A stretch of DNA of 64,000 bases from Thysanoteuthis rhombus (lineage: Eukaryota; Mollusca; Cephalopoda; Oegopsida; Thysanoteuthidae). Position numbers and translations under genes: made by a program. The notes below the pieces were generated by a model. It saw only the letters and a program-made list of their open reading frames with translations. It did no database searches and was not told the origin of the DNA. Below are positions 24,575 to 36,620 of the stretch, piece after piece. Every line of letters begins with the position of its first letter. Positions within the stretch are counted from its first letter, which is position 1. Location: contig OY735211.1 of NCBI GenBank assembly GCA_963457665.1, positions 34,756,731 to 34,820,730 on the forward strand, written 5' to 3'.

Positions 24575-24962
24575 GAAAACCATCATGTGACCAATATCTT
24601 TTGGCACCATGCAATGTTGGGGTGATCAATTAAAAAAATTAGAAAAAGGGACGATCAATGGATAAATTACTTCTCTTGCCTTTTGTTGGGCAATGATCAC
24701 TAAAAAAATTTAAATATAAAAAAAAAACAAGCATGAATGCTGTTGGACACTAACTGATGGATCAATTAAGCATAAATTTACATTTCAAATTGACTCCCCT
24801 CCCCAACTAAAAAAATATTTAGGATGGGAATTTTCAAAAAACAAAAAAAATTATTAAAGGATAAATGCTTGAATTTCCAGCCCTCTAGCTCCATTGCTGC
24901 AGCCTGTACATGCAACGTATGCATGGCCATCCAGCCAATCCAGCTAAAAAAAACGAAGAAAC
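24575..24962 (+). repeat. Interspersed repeat family 1, copy 3
   Basis: It matches 2953-3349 along its length: CATCATGTGACCAATATCTT, CCTTTTGTTGGGCAATGATC, AAGCATAAATTTACATTTCA and CCAGCCAATCCAGCTAAAA. It is the third copy and lies in the + orientation. Confidence 0.65.
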
Positions 24963-25605
24963 CGATGTTGATAGTTTTTATGACAGTTTTAGTTGACGGT
25001 TTCTAATATTCCATCTATTGAAATAATTTGTGTACGTAAACAAATTAACTAAGATGAGAGCATTGGGTGTTCAGGAAAATGAGTTCCAAGCATTCAACGC
25101 AAAAATTCTGTTTTAATTCTGTTCCCGTTGTGGAATGCAGCATTAATATGTTGGATGTCTAAATCTCATTGGACTTTAGAAAAACCTTCATTCCATATAA
25201 TGACTTATGAAGATATACAGAATATTGGAAAGTTCCATGGAAACAGTCTCGTTTTTCTTCTCTACCATCATCATTATTGACATTATTATTTCTTTTACGA
25301 CCTCGTAAGTAATTATTCAAATAGTAAATGGTATTTAACTTAGAAAGGGCCACCTTAACACTAATTACCCAACAGGTAAATTGTTGAAGATAGCTTTGTT
25401 CTTTACCATCTGACAGAAGCCAAAATAATCTATCAGAACACCTAGTCTAGTTCCCAACTCTCTCAACAGAGAACATGCCATACATTTGAAGAATGATCTG
25501 AGAGCAAATAAGTTACACAGTCAAGTTGGGTTTCAACTTAGTTTTGATCCACAATAGTAAGTACCCAATACAACCAATACAAAGACAGGAGACAAAGAGA
25601 GGAAC

Positions 25606-25612
25606 AGAGGCC

Positions 25613-25644
<32 letters not shown>

Positions 25645-25920
25645 CCAAGACAGATGGAGACAGAAAGAAAGAGTGAGAGATTGGGATCAAGTGCAAGGTG
25701 TGGAGAAAGAGGGTGAGAAAAAAAGACAAAGAGTCAAAAAAGAGAGAGTAAGTGACATGTTGTGAGAGAGTGTGCAAAAGACAAAGACAAGGAGAGACAG
25801 GCTTAAAAGTAAAGAGAGAGAGAGAGAGTCAGAGGCAGACTCAGAGAAAGAGAGAGAGAGAGTATGAGTACAAGAGACAAAGAGAGTAAAAAAAGCAAGG
25901 AAGAGAAAGAGTGAGATAAA
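25606..25920. repeat. (GA)n-rich purine tract
   Basis: Several GAGAGAGA runs (25617-25644, 25812-25830, 25845-25864) lie in an A/G-only background. Frames read from it are low-complexity artefacts. Confidence 0.85.
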
Positions 25921-27324
25921 GAGTGGGAACCACTGTAGTTTACCCCTTCCAAAATTTGTATACAGTTTTCCCTTCTTGCTTTCTGGCTGGGATCAGAATA
26001 AGGTATCTGATCTTCAATTCTGTTCTCATCTTTGAGCAATACGCAGCATAAATAAGGCAAGCTAGACCTGGGGGTTCCTTCATTAGTGTGCCGGGGTAAC
26101 TTGACCCCAGGATGAACATAGAATAAACTTAGTTCACAAATGGTTTTGAATACTTCTAGGTTTTATAAAATATCTAGATTTGGGGTCAGTATTGCCTAAT
26201 AGAGTTAATTCAAAGATTTGCTCTTGTAATCAAGAGATATGCTCACATATACCTTTTCACGTGAAATTACTCAATGCAGACAGCTGGTCAGAGGGTGGTT
26301 TTATGAAGCTAGATATTTTTGGCAAATACAGAAATAAACTTTATATCCAAGGTTCTGCTAAAAAAGTCTATTGGTCTGCAGGACTGTATAGACGTAATGA
26401 TGTTGAACGCATCGTTGAACTTATGGTTCTTGTTTCCTGATTTTTCACTCTTTCATAAAATTGGTTGTATCGAGGAAACAAAGAAATAAAACGACATTTA
26501 CACATCATCTTTCTCTTGTCGCAGATAATTAGGGATGACATAGCTAATAACACTGGCTGCGACTGATAAATAAAATCCCTGGCGGTCGGGTAGTCTCAAC
26601 CACCCTAATTTTTTTTTTTTTTTTTTACTCTTTCAGTCTTACTTATCTCGTAAACATCATCTGTCGACTTAGAAACGAACAAGAAAAAAAATAGACACAG
26701 GACAAAAATAGAGCGCCTTTAAAATGACGCGTCTCATGTTACGATAAATGTCTTTTTTTATATTAACTTTTGACAATAAGGTATTTCGAGATTTAAATAG
26801 TCACAAATTATAATTAAACTAATGTAGAAAATGACGATGACCACTACATCGTCATTATTATTATAATACATATGATATAATTATAAAATAATGTAATTGT
26901 TATTATAAACAACGTTTATGATAAGTCATAAATAGAAACTGTGGGGCAGAATGGGTTTAGTCACGTGACTACACAATGTACGACAAACAACGAAAAACGT
27001 GGTTTGGTTTTGTTTAACGATTTTCAAAGACACCAAGAGCCCAATGTCCCGTTAGCTTTAATGAATGTATTTGTTTGTAATTCTATGTAATAAATGCTGT
27101 CAACATTTTTAAAGGGGCAAATTTTAGTCATTCATTAAGTCATAATTTTTTAATGACTTTTTCCAACATGCTTTGCTTATTAAAATCGCGATTTGCACAC
27201 ACACATACATACGCACACAGTGACATGACCCTCCATACGACATCAAAACCTAATATTGATATATATACTAAAGTTTGCGTATTGAGTCCCTTCAAATCTT
27301 TAGTTTGTTATCTTTCCAAATCTA
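25921..27324. other. No gene recognised
   Basis: AT-rich spacer with a 22-base T tract near 26608. No exon is supported. Confidence 0.4.
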
Positions 27325-27548
27325 GGTGCAACTCAGCGAAGGTGGCCCCGACAGGACGTTACACTGAAAAAAGATCTGCCCAAAATTTATGAAGCGAAAA
27401 ACAATAACATCATTCAGTTTCTCTTTCATGAATTCTCTTATTTCTTAACATTTATGCTCCATTTTTAATATCGCGGGTGTGAAATTTTCACATTCGTCAC
27501 GTGACGTCAGCAGAATTTTAGCCGGGACCACCTTCGTTAAACTGAGCC
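27325..27548. mobile_element. MITE-like element, copy 1
   Basis: The left end GGTGCAACTCAGCGAAGGTG and then GCCCCG pairs with the right end, complement GGCTCAGTTTAACGAAGGTG and then GTCCCGGC. It is 224 bp with no ORF. It includes CGTCACGTGACGTCAG near the right end. Confidence 0.65.
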
Positions 27549-28012
27549 AAAATTTAAATTGTGAAAATTCAAATGTTGATTTAATTTCAATTTGAGTAGT
27601 CGTCCTTAAAGATTAAAAACCCCTCCGGTTAGAAAAAAAAGGCTAGAGTAAAGAAATTAAGAGCTCTCTTGCAAATGTGTATCATGTGAGAGAAGAGAAA
27701 GACTAAAGTTAATCCTTACATAGGAAAAAAAGGTCAGAAAGAAAGAGAGAAATAATTCTTTTGTTATAGTTCTTATTTTTTTTTTCTTGTATAGGGTAGT
27801 GTCCTTCGCGCCTCTATGTTCTATATCATCCGAATAATGTCTAATTACTGTGTGAATACTTACCACCCACCCAACATCATTGTTACAACACACAAAACTC
27901 CTACATCCACCCCATCGCCGCCGTCTTCATAGGGAGATGAGGCGGAATCTCGAACAACTGCAAAATAAAATAAATTGCCTTCACTTAAGCATGTACATTA
28001 TAGAAATATGTG

Positions 28013-28275
28013 GGCACAACGTAAGGAAGGTGGTCCCGATTATAAATTGTGGAATTTCACTCCCTCGCTCACTCGATGTTAAAAACGGACCACAAATAGA
28101 AAGAGACGAGTCTGAGATAAATTCATTAAAAAACAACGGAGGTAAATGAAACAGATGAATTATATCGTTATTGTCTTGAATAAATAAAATCGTTTTTATT
28201 TTTGAGACATTTTAAACATCGAGTGAGTGAGGGTGTGAAACTTTACAACCGGGACCACCTTCCCGACATTGTGCC
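28013..28275. mobile_element. MITE-like element, copy 2, with long inverted ends
   Basis: Left 28013-28080 (GGCACAACGTAAGGAAGGTG, GTCCCG, TTTCACTCCCTCGCTCACTC, GATGTT) is nearly the reverse complement of 28213-28275. The terminal repeats are about 65 bp and the core about 130 bp. It is related to 27325-27548 and 39147. Confidence 0.8.
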
Positions 28276-29936
28276 TAGATCTTGTTATCAAGAATGTGAA
28301 GCATAAGGAAGCATATGTATTGTTTCCTAGTAGTATCCTATGTATATGAGCGAGTGTAAGTAATTCTGTTCAACATTAAAACGTCCAAGAAAAAAAATGT
28401 GTTCATGGATATGTCATCATCTAAGTTTTTTTTTTTTAAATATTGAACCGATATTAACCCTCTCTCTTTCTCAATATACGTACGTCTACACGTAGTGGTC
28501 CCTATCTATGATTTTTACGCACGACACCAAGTACTTGAGCGTGTACAATCTGTGCCCTTATCAGATCTTACGGTTTGATTTGTAGTACATGCACCTATAC
28601 ATTTCGACCCTTATTATTATTAGCTTTAAAAAGGTTTCTCTAGGCTCACGGGCAGCAGGGTGACGTGGGATTCGGTGTGTGTTACACTTTCAACCTCCGC
28701 CTTTCTCTGTCTTTCTCCCATGCAAACCCTTGTCTGATTTTCTCACCAATGAGAACCCATCTTAAACAGAAATAAATTGAAATCACCCCTTTCTCGTTTA
28801 TGCCTCACAACACATGCTGATAAAAAAAAAACTAGCTAGTATTTTTAAAGATCCTCAAGACGAATAAATGCGTTAAGATTTATACCAAATTTATTCAAAT
28901 AATGGTATGCCTACAAAAGTATATAAATACTTTAAATGCAAGCATTATTCAAAGGGTCATTTGGGGTCTAATTTCGGATAGAACGGCTTTTCATTGTCCT
29001 TTAATTCTGAGAATTTCGGTGGAGTACAAAATGATTTCCAAGTTCCCACAAGGGAAAAATATCCCAAAATGAAAATATTAAACCTTAAGTTATCAGCGTG
29101 TCGACGAAAGAAACTTGGTTACTCGAAATCTAAACGCATAATTATTTCATCATGCTTTGCTTCGAAATAAATATGAAAAAGAGGAAAATAATTTGGATAC
29201 TGCCTGCTTGCAGTAAACCACGGCCGTACTATACAACGAAACAATAAAAAAAATATGAAATGAAAAATCATGCATTTTTAATATTTTTTCTAGTTCGTTG
29301 AGGTTTTTCGGGTTATAATTAATTTATGTGTAGTTTATTATTTTTTGATAATATGTTATTATTACAAGTTGTATGTATAATATATGACAAGACAGTTGTC
29401 GTTGTGACATCACATTGTTAAGAAAGAAAAAGAAGTGTCGAAATATTTGATCTGATGGCATCGAGGTCTACAAGTATAAATGAATTCGAGGGGGAAGAGT
29501 TTTTTGTAACAAGGAGTTAGGAATGTCAGAGGTCAGCAAAATAACGGAAGTATTTTGGATGACATCATCTCCACCCTTCTTTTTTTTTAGGGAAGATGTT
29601 AAGTAGACATTGAGACAGAAAATATAGTCCCCTCCTCAAATGAAATTAACTAGTTGTCAGTTCTCTAAATATTTCCATGTTTTAAACATACAGTCGTTGT
29701 AAAACTAAGAATATTATGCGATTTCCTCGTAGTATTCGTGTAATTGTACAAAAATGACCATTTTTCTTCTGCTTTTCTTTGAAATTTGAGCATCTCAATA
29801 AATGAAAATGGTTATTTCTCTCTCTCTCGTTTGCTTTATTTAATGTTTCTCTTTTCTTAATCAGTGCTAACATTTTGTCTCTATAGTTCTTGTTCGTTTA
29901 AAATTATCAAAATTATTTTCATTCCTCTTCATAGGC

Positions 29937-29937
<1 letters not shown>
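28276..29937. other. No gene recognised
   Basis: AT-rich spacer with no supported feature. Confidence 0.4.
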
Positions 29938-29967
<30 letters not shown>

Positions 29968-30290
29968 TAGAGATGGATATGAACAGAGATAAATAAATAG
30001 ATAAATAAATAAATAGATCGATAGATAGATATGGACTAGATAGATACGAACAGATTGAGATAGATACGAACAGATTGAGATAGATACGAACAGATTGAGA
30101 TAAATAGATGTGAACAGACTAGATAGATAGATAGATGGAGATAGATAGATAGATTAGATTGATAAGAACAGACTGAGATAGATATGAGCATAGATATAAA
30201 GAGGCTAGATAAATGAATAAATAGATATGAACAGAGATAAATAAAGAAAGAGATATAAACAAAGTGATATATATATACATATATGAACAG
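29938..30290. repeat. (GATA)n array with an embedded 20-bp tandem
   Basis: Perfect ATAG runs at 29938-29967 grade into imperfect GATA/AAAT units. Within it TAGATACGAACAGATTGAGA is repeated exactly three times at 30041-30100. Confidence 0.92.
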
Positions 30291-30620
30291 ATAAACAAAT
30301 GTGTGCCTGTATATCTCTCCTCCTCACTTTGCTTTCCTTAATCTTTTTATCTCTCTCCACCCCTACCCTTTGTATGTTATTTGTCGTTTCTTTTTCTCAC
30401 GCTACTTCCCTTTATTTATTTGTGTATCTTTTTTTATTACACTCGCATTTCTCTCTCTTTAAAGTATCTTTTTTTTCCTCCCCTCCCCCGACTGTGATGC
30501 TGTTGACCGTGTCACTGAGGCAACACACAAATGAATGCACATCCATGCACCGCGTAGTGATCCATACCCGAAGCCAGGTTCTAACTGTAATAGTTCCAGA
30601 GACATTGAAAAACCTGGATA

Positions 30621-30943
30621 CAGTGCCGCCAGTTTAGATGTTTTATATTTAAATCTAGATGTTTTTGCATGCGTCCAGTTGTCAGATATTGGTTTTTAGA
30701 TGTTTTTCAATAAAATGAGTGAATATTTTTTACTAAATTCATCGTGATAGAATAAGTAATATTTTTAATGAAATGAGTAATATTTTAATGAAGTAAATGT
30801 CGACGATTAAAGTAACATTCAATTTGTTGATTATCTGCAATATATTTTCTGAATTTTGACAATATCGTTTGGGATTTTAGATGTTTTTAGACGTTTATTA
30901 ATTCACTCTTAGATGTAAATGATAAATAAAGTTGGCGATACTG
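30621..30943. mobile_element. hAT-like MITE
   Basis: The left end CAGTGCCGCCAG and the right end, complement CAGTATCGCCAAC, form short inverted termini. Both ends then carry TTTAGATGTTTTTAGA-like subterminal motifs. CTGGATA occurs on both flanks. 323 bp, no ORF. Confidence 0.6.
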
Positions 30944-31189
30944 GATAGAGCGCGGGAGCACGGACTACTAAGAAAACTCTCCCTATATATAATGTACACT
31001 TCTTCCTTTTTCTCTCCCTTTCTTTTTGTATATCTATCATTGCGTGAATATATGTATGTGTGCATGTGTATTCGCACAGTATAGATATTTATTAGAATAA
31101 ATATTCAAATTTATATATACTTGCAAAATACTGCGTGTGTGAATAGTATGTCATTTTGAAAGTGAAAGAAAGACATTCTATAATCACAT

Positions 31190-32560
31190 TTTATAATGGA
31201 AGGGAGGGAGATGACTGTGCTGAGTCGTAGATTGTACAATGAAAATATTTTCAAAAAGAGAAGAACCAGAGAAAAAGGAATTATCCTCGTTGTAGAGGGT
31301 GTAAGAAAAGAAAATGATGCGCGTACGAACTAGATGGTACGATTGATAGGAAATAATCACGGTGAAAAGTCTCGGGAATGTAAAAGAAATACGTGAATTT
31401 GAGAAAGTTTTTTTGTTGTTTTTTGTTAGAATGAATGGAGAGAGTTTAACGGAGCAAGGTTTTGTTACGGTAGAATGAAATGGTGGGGGTGAATTGATAA
31501 AGGAAAATAATTTAGGAAGAAGAGACAAAACTATGAGAAACATAGTAAAGACGAAAAAAAATACAAGAGAGGAGACTGATTTTAAAGAAAAACAGCAAGA
31601 CGGTGAATGTTTGAAAACGAAAAAGATTAAATTTTAAGAGAAGAAAAGGAAATATAACAAAGGAAACATTTGCTTTTTTTAATATAATGTACAAATAAGC
31701 ATGTTGGGATAATTTTATTGGAGAAAAATTACTATGAAAGAAGATTTCATTTTCATGTTCAGAAGAAAGTGGAAAGTATAAGGACAATTAGAGGGAGAGA
31801 GAAAAGATACTTAACAGAAATAATTATGAAAATAAATGATAAATAAAAAGAGAGAGATAGCATTGATTATTAAGAAGTGAACTGATAACAAAGAGATGTG
31901 GAGTGTAAGAGTAATGAAACCGAAGAGAGGCCGATTGGAGGAGAATAGACACATAAATTAGAAAGAGAAGAATTAGAGAGAGATAGCAATGAGACAGATT
32001 ATTAGAGAGGACTAAATAAAGAAAGAGTATATAGATTCAGAAGGATGAGATATTAAGAGGAGAGTGAATAAAAAGCCGTGGAAGAATCAATAGAAAGCAA
32101 GCAAAAGAGAGACAGGGGGAGGGGGGAGAAAGAGAGAGAGAGAGATGAAATGAAATAGAGACCTAGAGGGATACATGAAAGTATGTGCCAGATTGAAAAG
32201 TGCAGTGTTTTAAAAGAGAGGAGGCGAAAGAGTGTGAAAAGAGTGATAGAGAAATAGAGGGGGTGTTGATTGATGAAGTCTAGAAAATAGGAGAGAGTGG
32301 TGGAAGCGAGTAGTGAGGAGAGAGAAAAACGACAGAGTGGTGAAAAGCAGTAGTAAGGAGAGAGAAAAGAGGAAATACAGATAGGTATGAAGATCAAAAA
32401 GGATAGGGCAGTAAGCGGGGGGAGTTATGAGAAAGTGTGAGAAAGATTAAAAAGGACATGACAATAATAGGGAGGGTTATTAGAAAGAGTGTGAGTGTAA
32501 GTGTGAGTGAAGTGGAGAGGAGAGGGAATATAATAAAGAGTGTGAGGTAAACAGAATAAG
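31190..32560. other. Purine-rich (+ strand) block upstream of the inferred promoter
   Basis: A/G dominates the + strand (GAGAGAGAAAAGA, GGGGGAGGGGGGAGAAAGAG) for 1.4 kb, then changes to T/C dominance beyond 32.65 kb. Minus-strand open frames here are Phe/Leu/Ser-rich by composition only, with no recognised domain. Confidence 0.6.
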
Positions 32561-32569
32561 AATCGCCGA

Positions 32570-32830
32570 CGGAGGGGGCGAGTGACAGTTGCCGTAGTGA
32601 GAGAAGAAAGAGAAGCTGCTGCTGCTGCTAGCCACACTTGACTCAAGTCAGGCGCCGTCGTCTTGACGTTAACTTTTATTCCCTTCTGCTCTTTACTGGA
32701 AAAAGCACTGCTACAAAAAAGAAAAGAAAGTAATAATATTATTACAACCAGTTCACTTCGGATTTGAATGTTTGGAGGATTTTAACCGGCTATATTTTCC
32801 TAATACAGTATTACTTGGTTTTGTCAGCAG
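32570..32830 (+). promoter_or_regulatory. Inferred promoter and noncoding first exon of the SDR gene
   Basis: A local cluster of CpG (GCCGACGG, GGCGAGTG, GGCGCCGTCGTC) in otherwise CpG-poor DNA is followed by unique sequence that ends TTGTCAGCAG|GTAAGAATTG, a near-ideal donor at 32831. The SDR coding exon 1 needs an upstream exon, and this is the best donor with promoter-like composition that I found. No TATA box is evident. The exon start is not determined. Transcript data would settle it. Confidence 0.5.
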
Positions 32831-33924
32831 GTAAGAATTGTCAACCAGTTTTATAAATCTATGTCCTTTCTCTTGCTTTCTATTCCTTCAGTTAGCAAAC
32901 GAAACAAGTTCTGAACCTTTTTTCTTTTCCAAAAATTGGTAAAATCAAATTCAGAGAAACTATACCCTGCCATATCACTCTTCTTCTTTCGCGTTCATTG
33001 AATTTTGATATTTTTCCTGTTAATTGTAAAGATGTTTCTTGTCCTAACTTTTTTTCTTTTTCCTGTTCAATCAATTATTTTCCGTTAACTCTCAATTTTT
33101 GATTCTTGAATCTGATTCCCCCTTATATCCAGCCTTCTTCGGTTCTCAGGGAAAATTTCTTTTCTTGCAACCAAGAGAAAACCTTAAATCCTTTATTTTA
33201 TGTCCTGCCCGAAAAAAGAGGAAAGCCGGCGACTTTAATTTCAATCGATCCGGTCAAAATGACTTTTCCCCACTTTTATTCCTATATAGTATGTATATAC
33301 ATATTTTCTTTATGAAACACTTTTCCCCCTTGAACTGGCTAGACCTAAAATACGATTTGCCTATGTATTTAAAGTATATGTTATATTACGAGCTTTTTTT
33401 TTTCTATTAAATTGAAAGATTGTAAATTCCATATCTAGGAATTTGGGTGGGGTTACATATGAATTCTTAATTTCCAGGAATTTATTCCTTCTTGGATTTC
33501 TCAATTCCTTCCTCTCCAAATGACTCTAATCCAAGAATTTAGGCTTACCCTCTAATTTTTTTTTTTTTTTTCTTTCAATTTCTGATTTATCAATTCATTC
33601 AATGCCAAAATTGTACTTGCCCCCCCCCTTTTCGCCTCTTTAGCTTCTATGTTCTTGTATGTGAGATCCTTGGAGGAAAAATCACTTTTTCCCTTAAAGA
33701 TTGCCTTGTTCGCCATAACTACATTTACAAGGGGCTCTACTAAAAGGATGTCCTGTCATCAAGGAGACTATCTATAAAATCTAAATTCTGTTTCAATTTG
33801 ACAGAGTAGCTAACTCTTAGCCACTTTCAAACAGACCTAAGTTTTTTATTTTTTTTTTCACAAACTAAAAATTCTTATCCTCGGGAAAATCTTTTTCTTC
33901 TTAATCCTTACTGAGACGCGCCCC

Positions 33925-33952
33925 TCTCTCTCTCTCTCTCTCTTTCTCTACG
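33925..33952. repeat. (CT)n microsatellite
   Basis: A short CTCTCTCT run inside the first intron. Confidence 0.8.
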
Positions 33953-36414
33953 ACTTCTACTTTTAATTTGAGTGACTGCTGAGAGAGGACTGCTGATTTT
34001 AAATCCCACGATGCTAGCAGGCCGGGACCCCCGGGTTTTTTTTCTTTTATTAGTCTTATATTCTCATCTCTGCAAGCGCCCTTATCCTTATTGATGCGTT
34101 TGGTTGAGATTAAACTCCCTAAAAAGAAAATCAATTAGTCATTCAAAATTCAATTTTCCATGCTATCTAATCTAATCACTAAATTATTTCCCACATGTTT
34201 CTTCTTCTAAAACAACCCCGCTAAATTCTAATGTTAATTACTCGCAAACCTCTTTGTCTATTTCATTTCTCTTCGAAAGGGACTTGTCAAAAAACTTTAT
34301 TGAATTGTAACCCTATCAAATAACACCCAAAATGTTTCTTTTCAACACTTTTATTCGCCGAATTATCAGCTGTGATCGTGCTGATAATAAATGCGGTGAC
34401 AAGAACCTCACCCCCCCCTTTCCCCATTTTCTGGACAAAATGGATTGTCCAGATTTCCTCCATTCTGACTATATTTTTTCCTCCATATTAATATTAACTA
34501 CTCATTTTTTAATTACTCTAGATCCTAAATATTGCTACGATGTCTGAAACTAATTTTTACCATATTCCATATTCTGTTCTAAGTGAAATTGAGACGGGAA
34601 GTGCAATACAATCCTTTAGCGGATTCCGAGCTCAAATGCAATTTTTTGAATATCAAGCTACTACAATTTGAACCACGCGATCGACACGCAATGGAGAATA
34701 TTGTATATTTCTGTTCAATAAAGCGATTATTAGATTAAATGTGTTGTCCCAACCGGCAAGTGACACACCACGGCTTTTTGTATATTGAACTCTACTACTA
34801 CGATGTGAGGCTTTGAGCCTTTGTCTTGAAACAAAGTAGTAGCACCCGCACATATCATTGTTCAAAATCTATCTGCTTAGTATAACCCTTTTTTTAATCT
34901 TTTTCTTCAGGCATTTTTTTCTATGTTGATTTCTTTCGGCAGTTATATTTTCTGTATTAAAATTTAGACTTTTCTCTTCTCTACCCCTCCCGTTGAGGCT
35001 GTTTGGCCGAATTTCAGTAAATTCAATGTCTTTTTCCTCATCCTTAAAATGGCACTGCAGTTCTTCAAAACGGTTTCTCTTAGCCTGGAGACATAAATGG
35101 CATTCGTCACCTGCTCTGCACGATTTGCCGAGCACTTAAGTCTGAAAACGTGATTAGTTTCGATCTATCTCTCGGATAACTTAATTATATTTTATCGATT
35201 TGCCTTACTCTAAGTGACACGAACTCGTTTTGAATTTAAATGGGAGCTACTTTCTATTGTCTGCTGAGAAATAGGTCTTCTTTTTTTATCTCTATTTCTT
35301 ACTCCCAATCAATGAATAATCACAGCTAATGAGGGTTATCAGTTATTTTGGTATGCAGTTTAGACTTCACTTACAGTGTTACTGGTTTCGGTAATTTAGC
35401 ATCCTCACTTGAAAATATGGGAAGGGTTTCAGTAAGCTTCCGTTCTTGGGAGTAGAGGGGGGATCAATTAACATTTTCCTATCTGGAAGGAAAAACTTGT
35501 AAACCCTTTGAGTCGTGCATAAATTATACTCTGGGTTCTATCTCCTTCCTATAACTTTTCTTCATCGTTGACATCGGAGTCGGCTGCTTTGCCGACATAA
35601 GTTTTCTCTTGTTCTCACTGTATCTTATGGCCGTCACTCATATCTTACTACTAAATTAGTAGTTGCAGTCGGTTCTTCTTCCTCCATCATCAATGTTTCC
35701 CTTCCCGTCATGGTTGCTGATGAAGACCCGGCACACATCGACCGGCATTTTGCTTCTTTTAATCTACACATTTATTGCTACATGGCTATAATCACTTTTA
35801 GTTTTGATTTTCTCAATGAATTCTCAATGTCTTTGATTGGAGTAAGCAGAATTTTTGATCGAACTGTCAACTTATTCTTATTCTTTCATTTTTCATTCCG
35901 AAGATATTAGAAATTCTTTAATTGGATATCTTTCTATCTGCTTAATCGGTTCATTTTTTCCTGTCGAATAATGTTGAAACTGTTCTGTATTTTTTTGCCG
36001 AGAAAAATTTCAGTCCAGAGCAGATGAATTAGTTGGGTGCTTTTTTTTTTGTTTTTGTTTTTTATTTTAAGCCCCCCCCCCCTGCTTTTTCCTATCCGAT
36101 CATTCGTATTCTCCTGAAGTGAACACTTTATTAATAAAGTCTCTTTTACACCAGACACCTTTTAATTTCAATACTTGAGGACTTAGGACTCTCTTGAAGA
36201 ACATCTAGTGCTCTAATTTTATTCATTTCTCAATCCACCTAGCTATCCTTTTCACTGAACCCTAAATTGGAGACCGAGAAGCAGTAAACTCTGTACTTTA
36301 ATCTGTCACCCTCTCTGAGTCCTGTTTTGTTTCTGCAGCTGCCAATCTTCTTGTGGCGGGAGACTCAGCTTTATTTTCTACCAACTATATCTCGTGTTAG
36401 GTTGGCCTCTTGTT

Positions 36415-36620
36415 GTACGGCCCGACCGGCGGGGCCAACAGCCCGGGGTAGGGGGCTAGGAAAGAAAAGGGATTAACTCTAGCGCGCTCATGCGCCGTCT
36501 CTCTCGCTTGATATTAATGATGGTTGTTCCTCTCGGCCAACTGCTTCCTTCCTTCCTTTCTCCATCTGTTCAGTGGAGAGGAGGAAGACGGAATTGAGGT
36601 TGTGCTGCTAGTAGTAGCCG
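36415..36620. promoter_or_regulatory. CpG-rich patch, possible alternative promoter
   Basis: GCCCGACCGGCGGGGCC, AGCGCGCTCATGCGCCG and neighbouring CpGs stand out from the AT-rich intron. No clear donor follows closely; GTATGA at about 36943 is a possible one. It could be a second 5' exon or promoter of the SDR gene, or a regulatory element. Confidence 0.3.

Noticed and set aside
25526..26060. Arg/Glu-rich and Ser/Leu-rich frames over the GA tract
   Set aside because: Low-complexity artefacts of (GA)n read on both strands.
31184..32397. Three Phe/Leu/Ser-rich minus-strand frames of 91-119 codons
   Set aside because: Pyrimidine-rich composition generates few stops; there are no conserved motifs or transmembrane topology that cannot be explained by composition.
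32425..32646. Minus-strand 73-codon frame beginning MSQVWLAAAAASLSSL, resembling a signal or transit peptide
   Set aside because: Its composition follows from a GCT/AGC repeat and the purine-rich strand, with no domain or splice support. It is kept only as part of the bidirectional-promoter idea.
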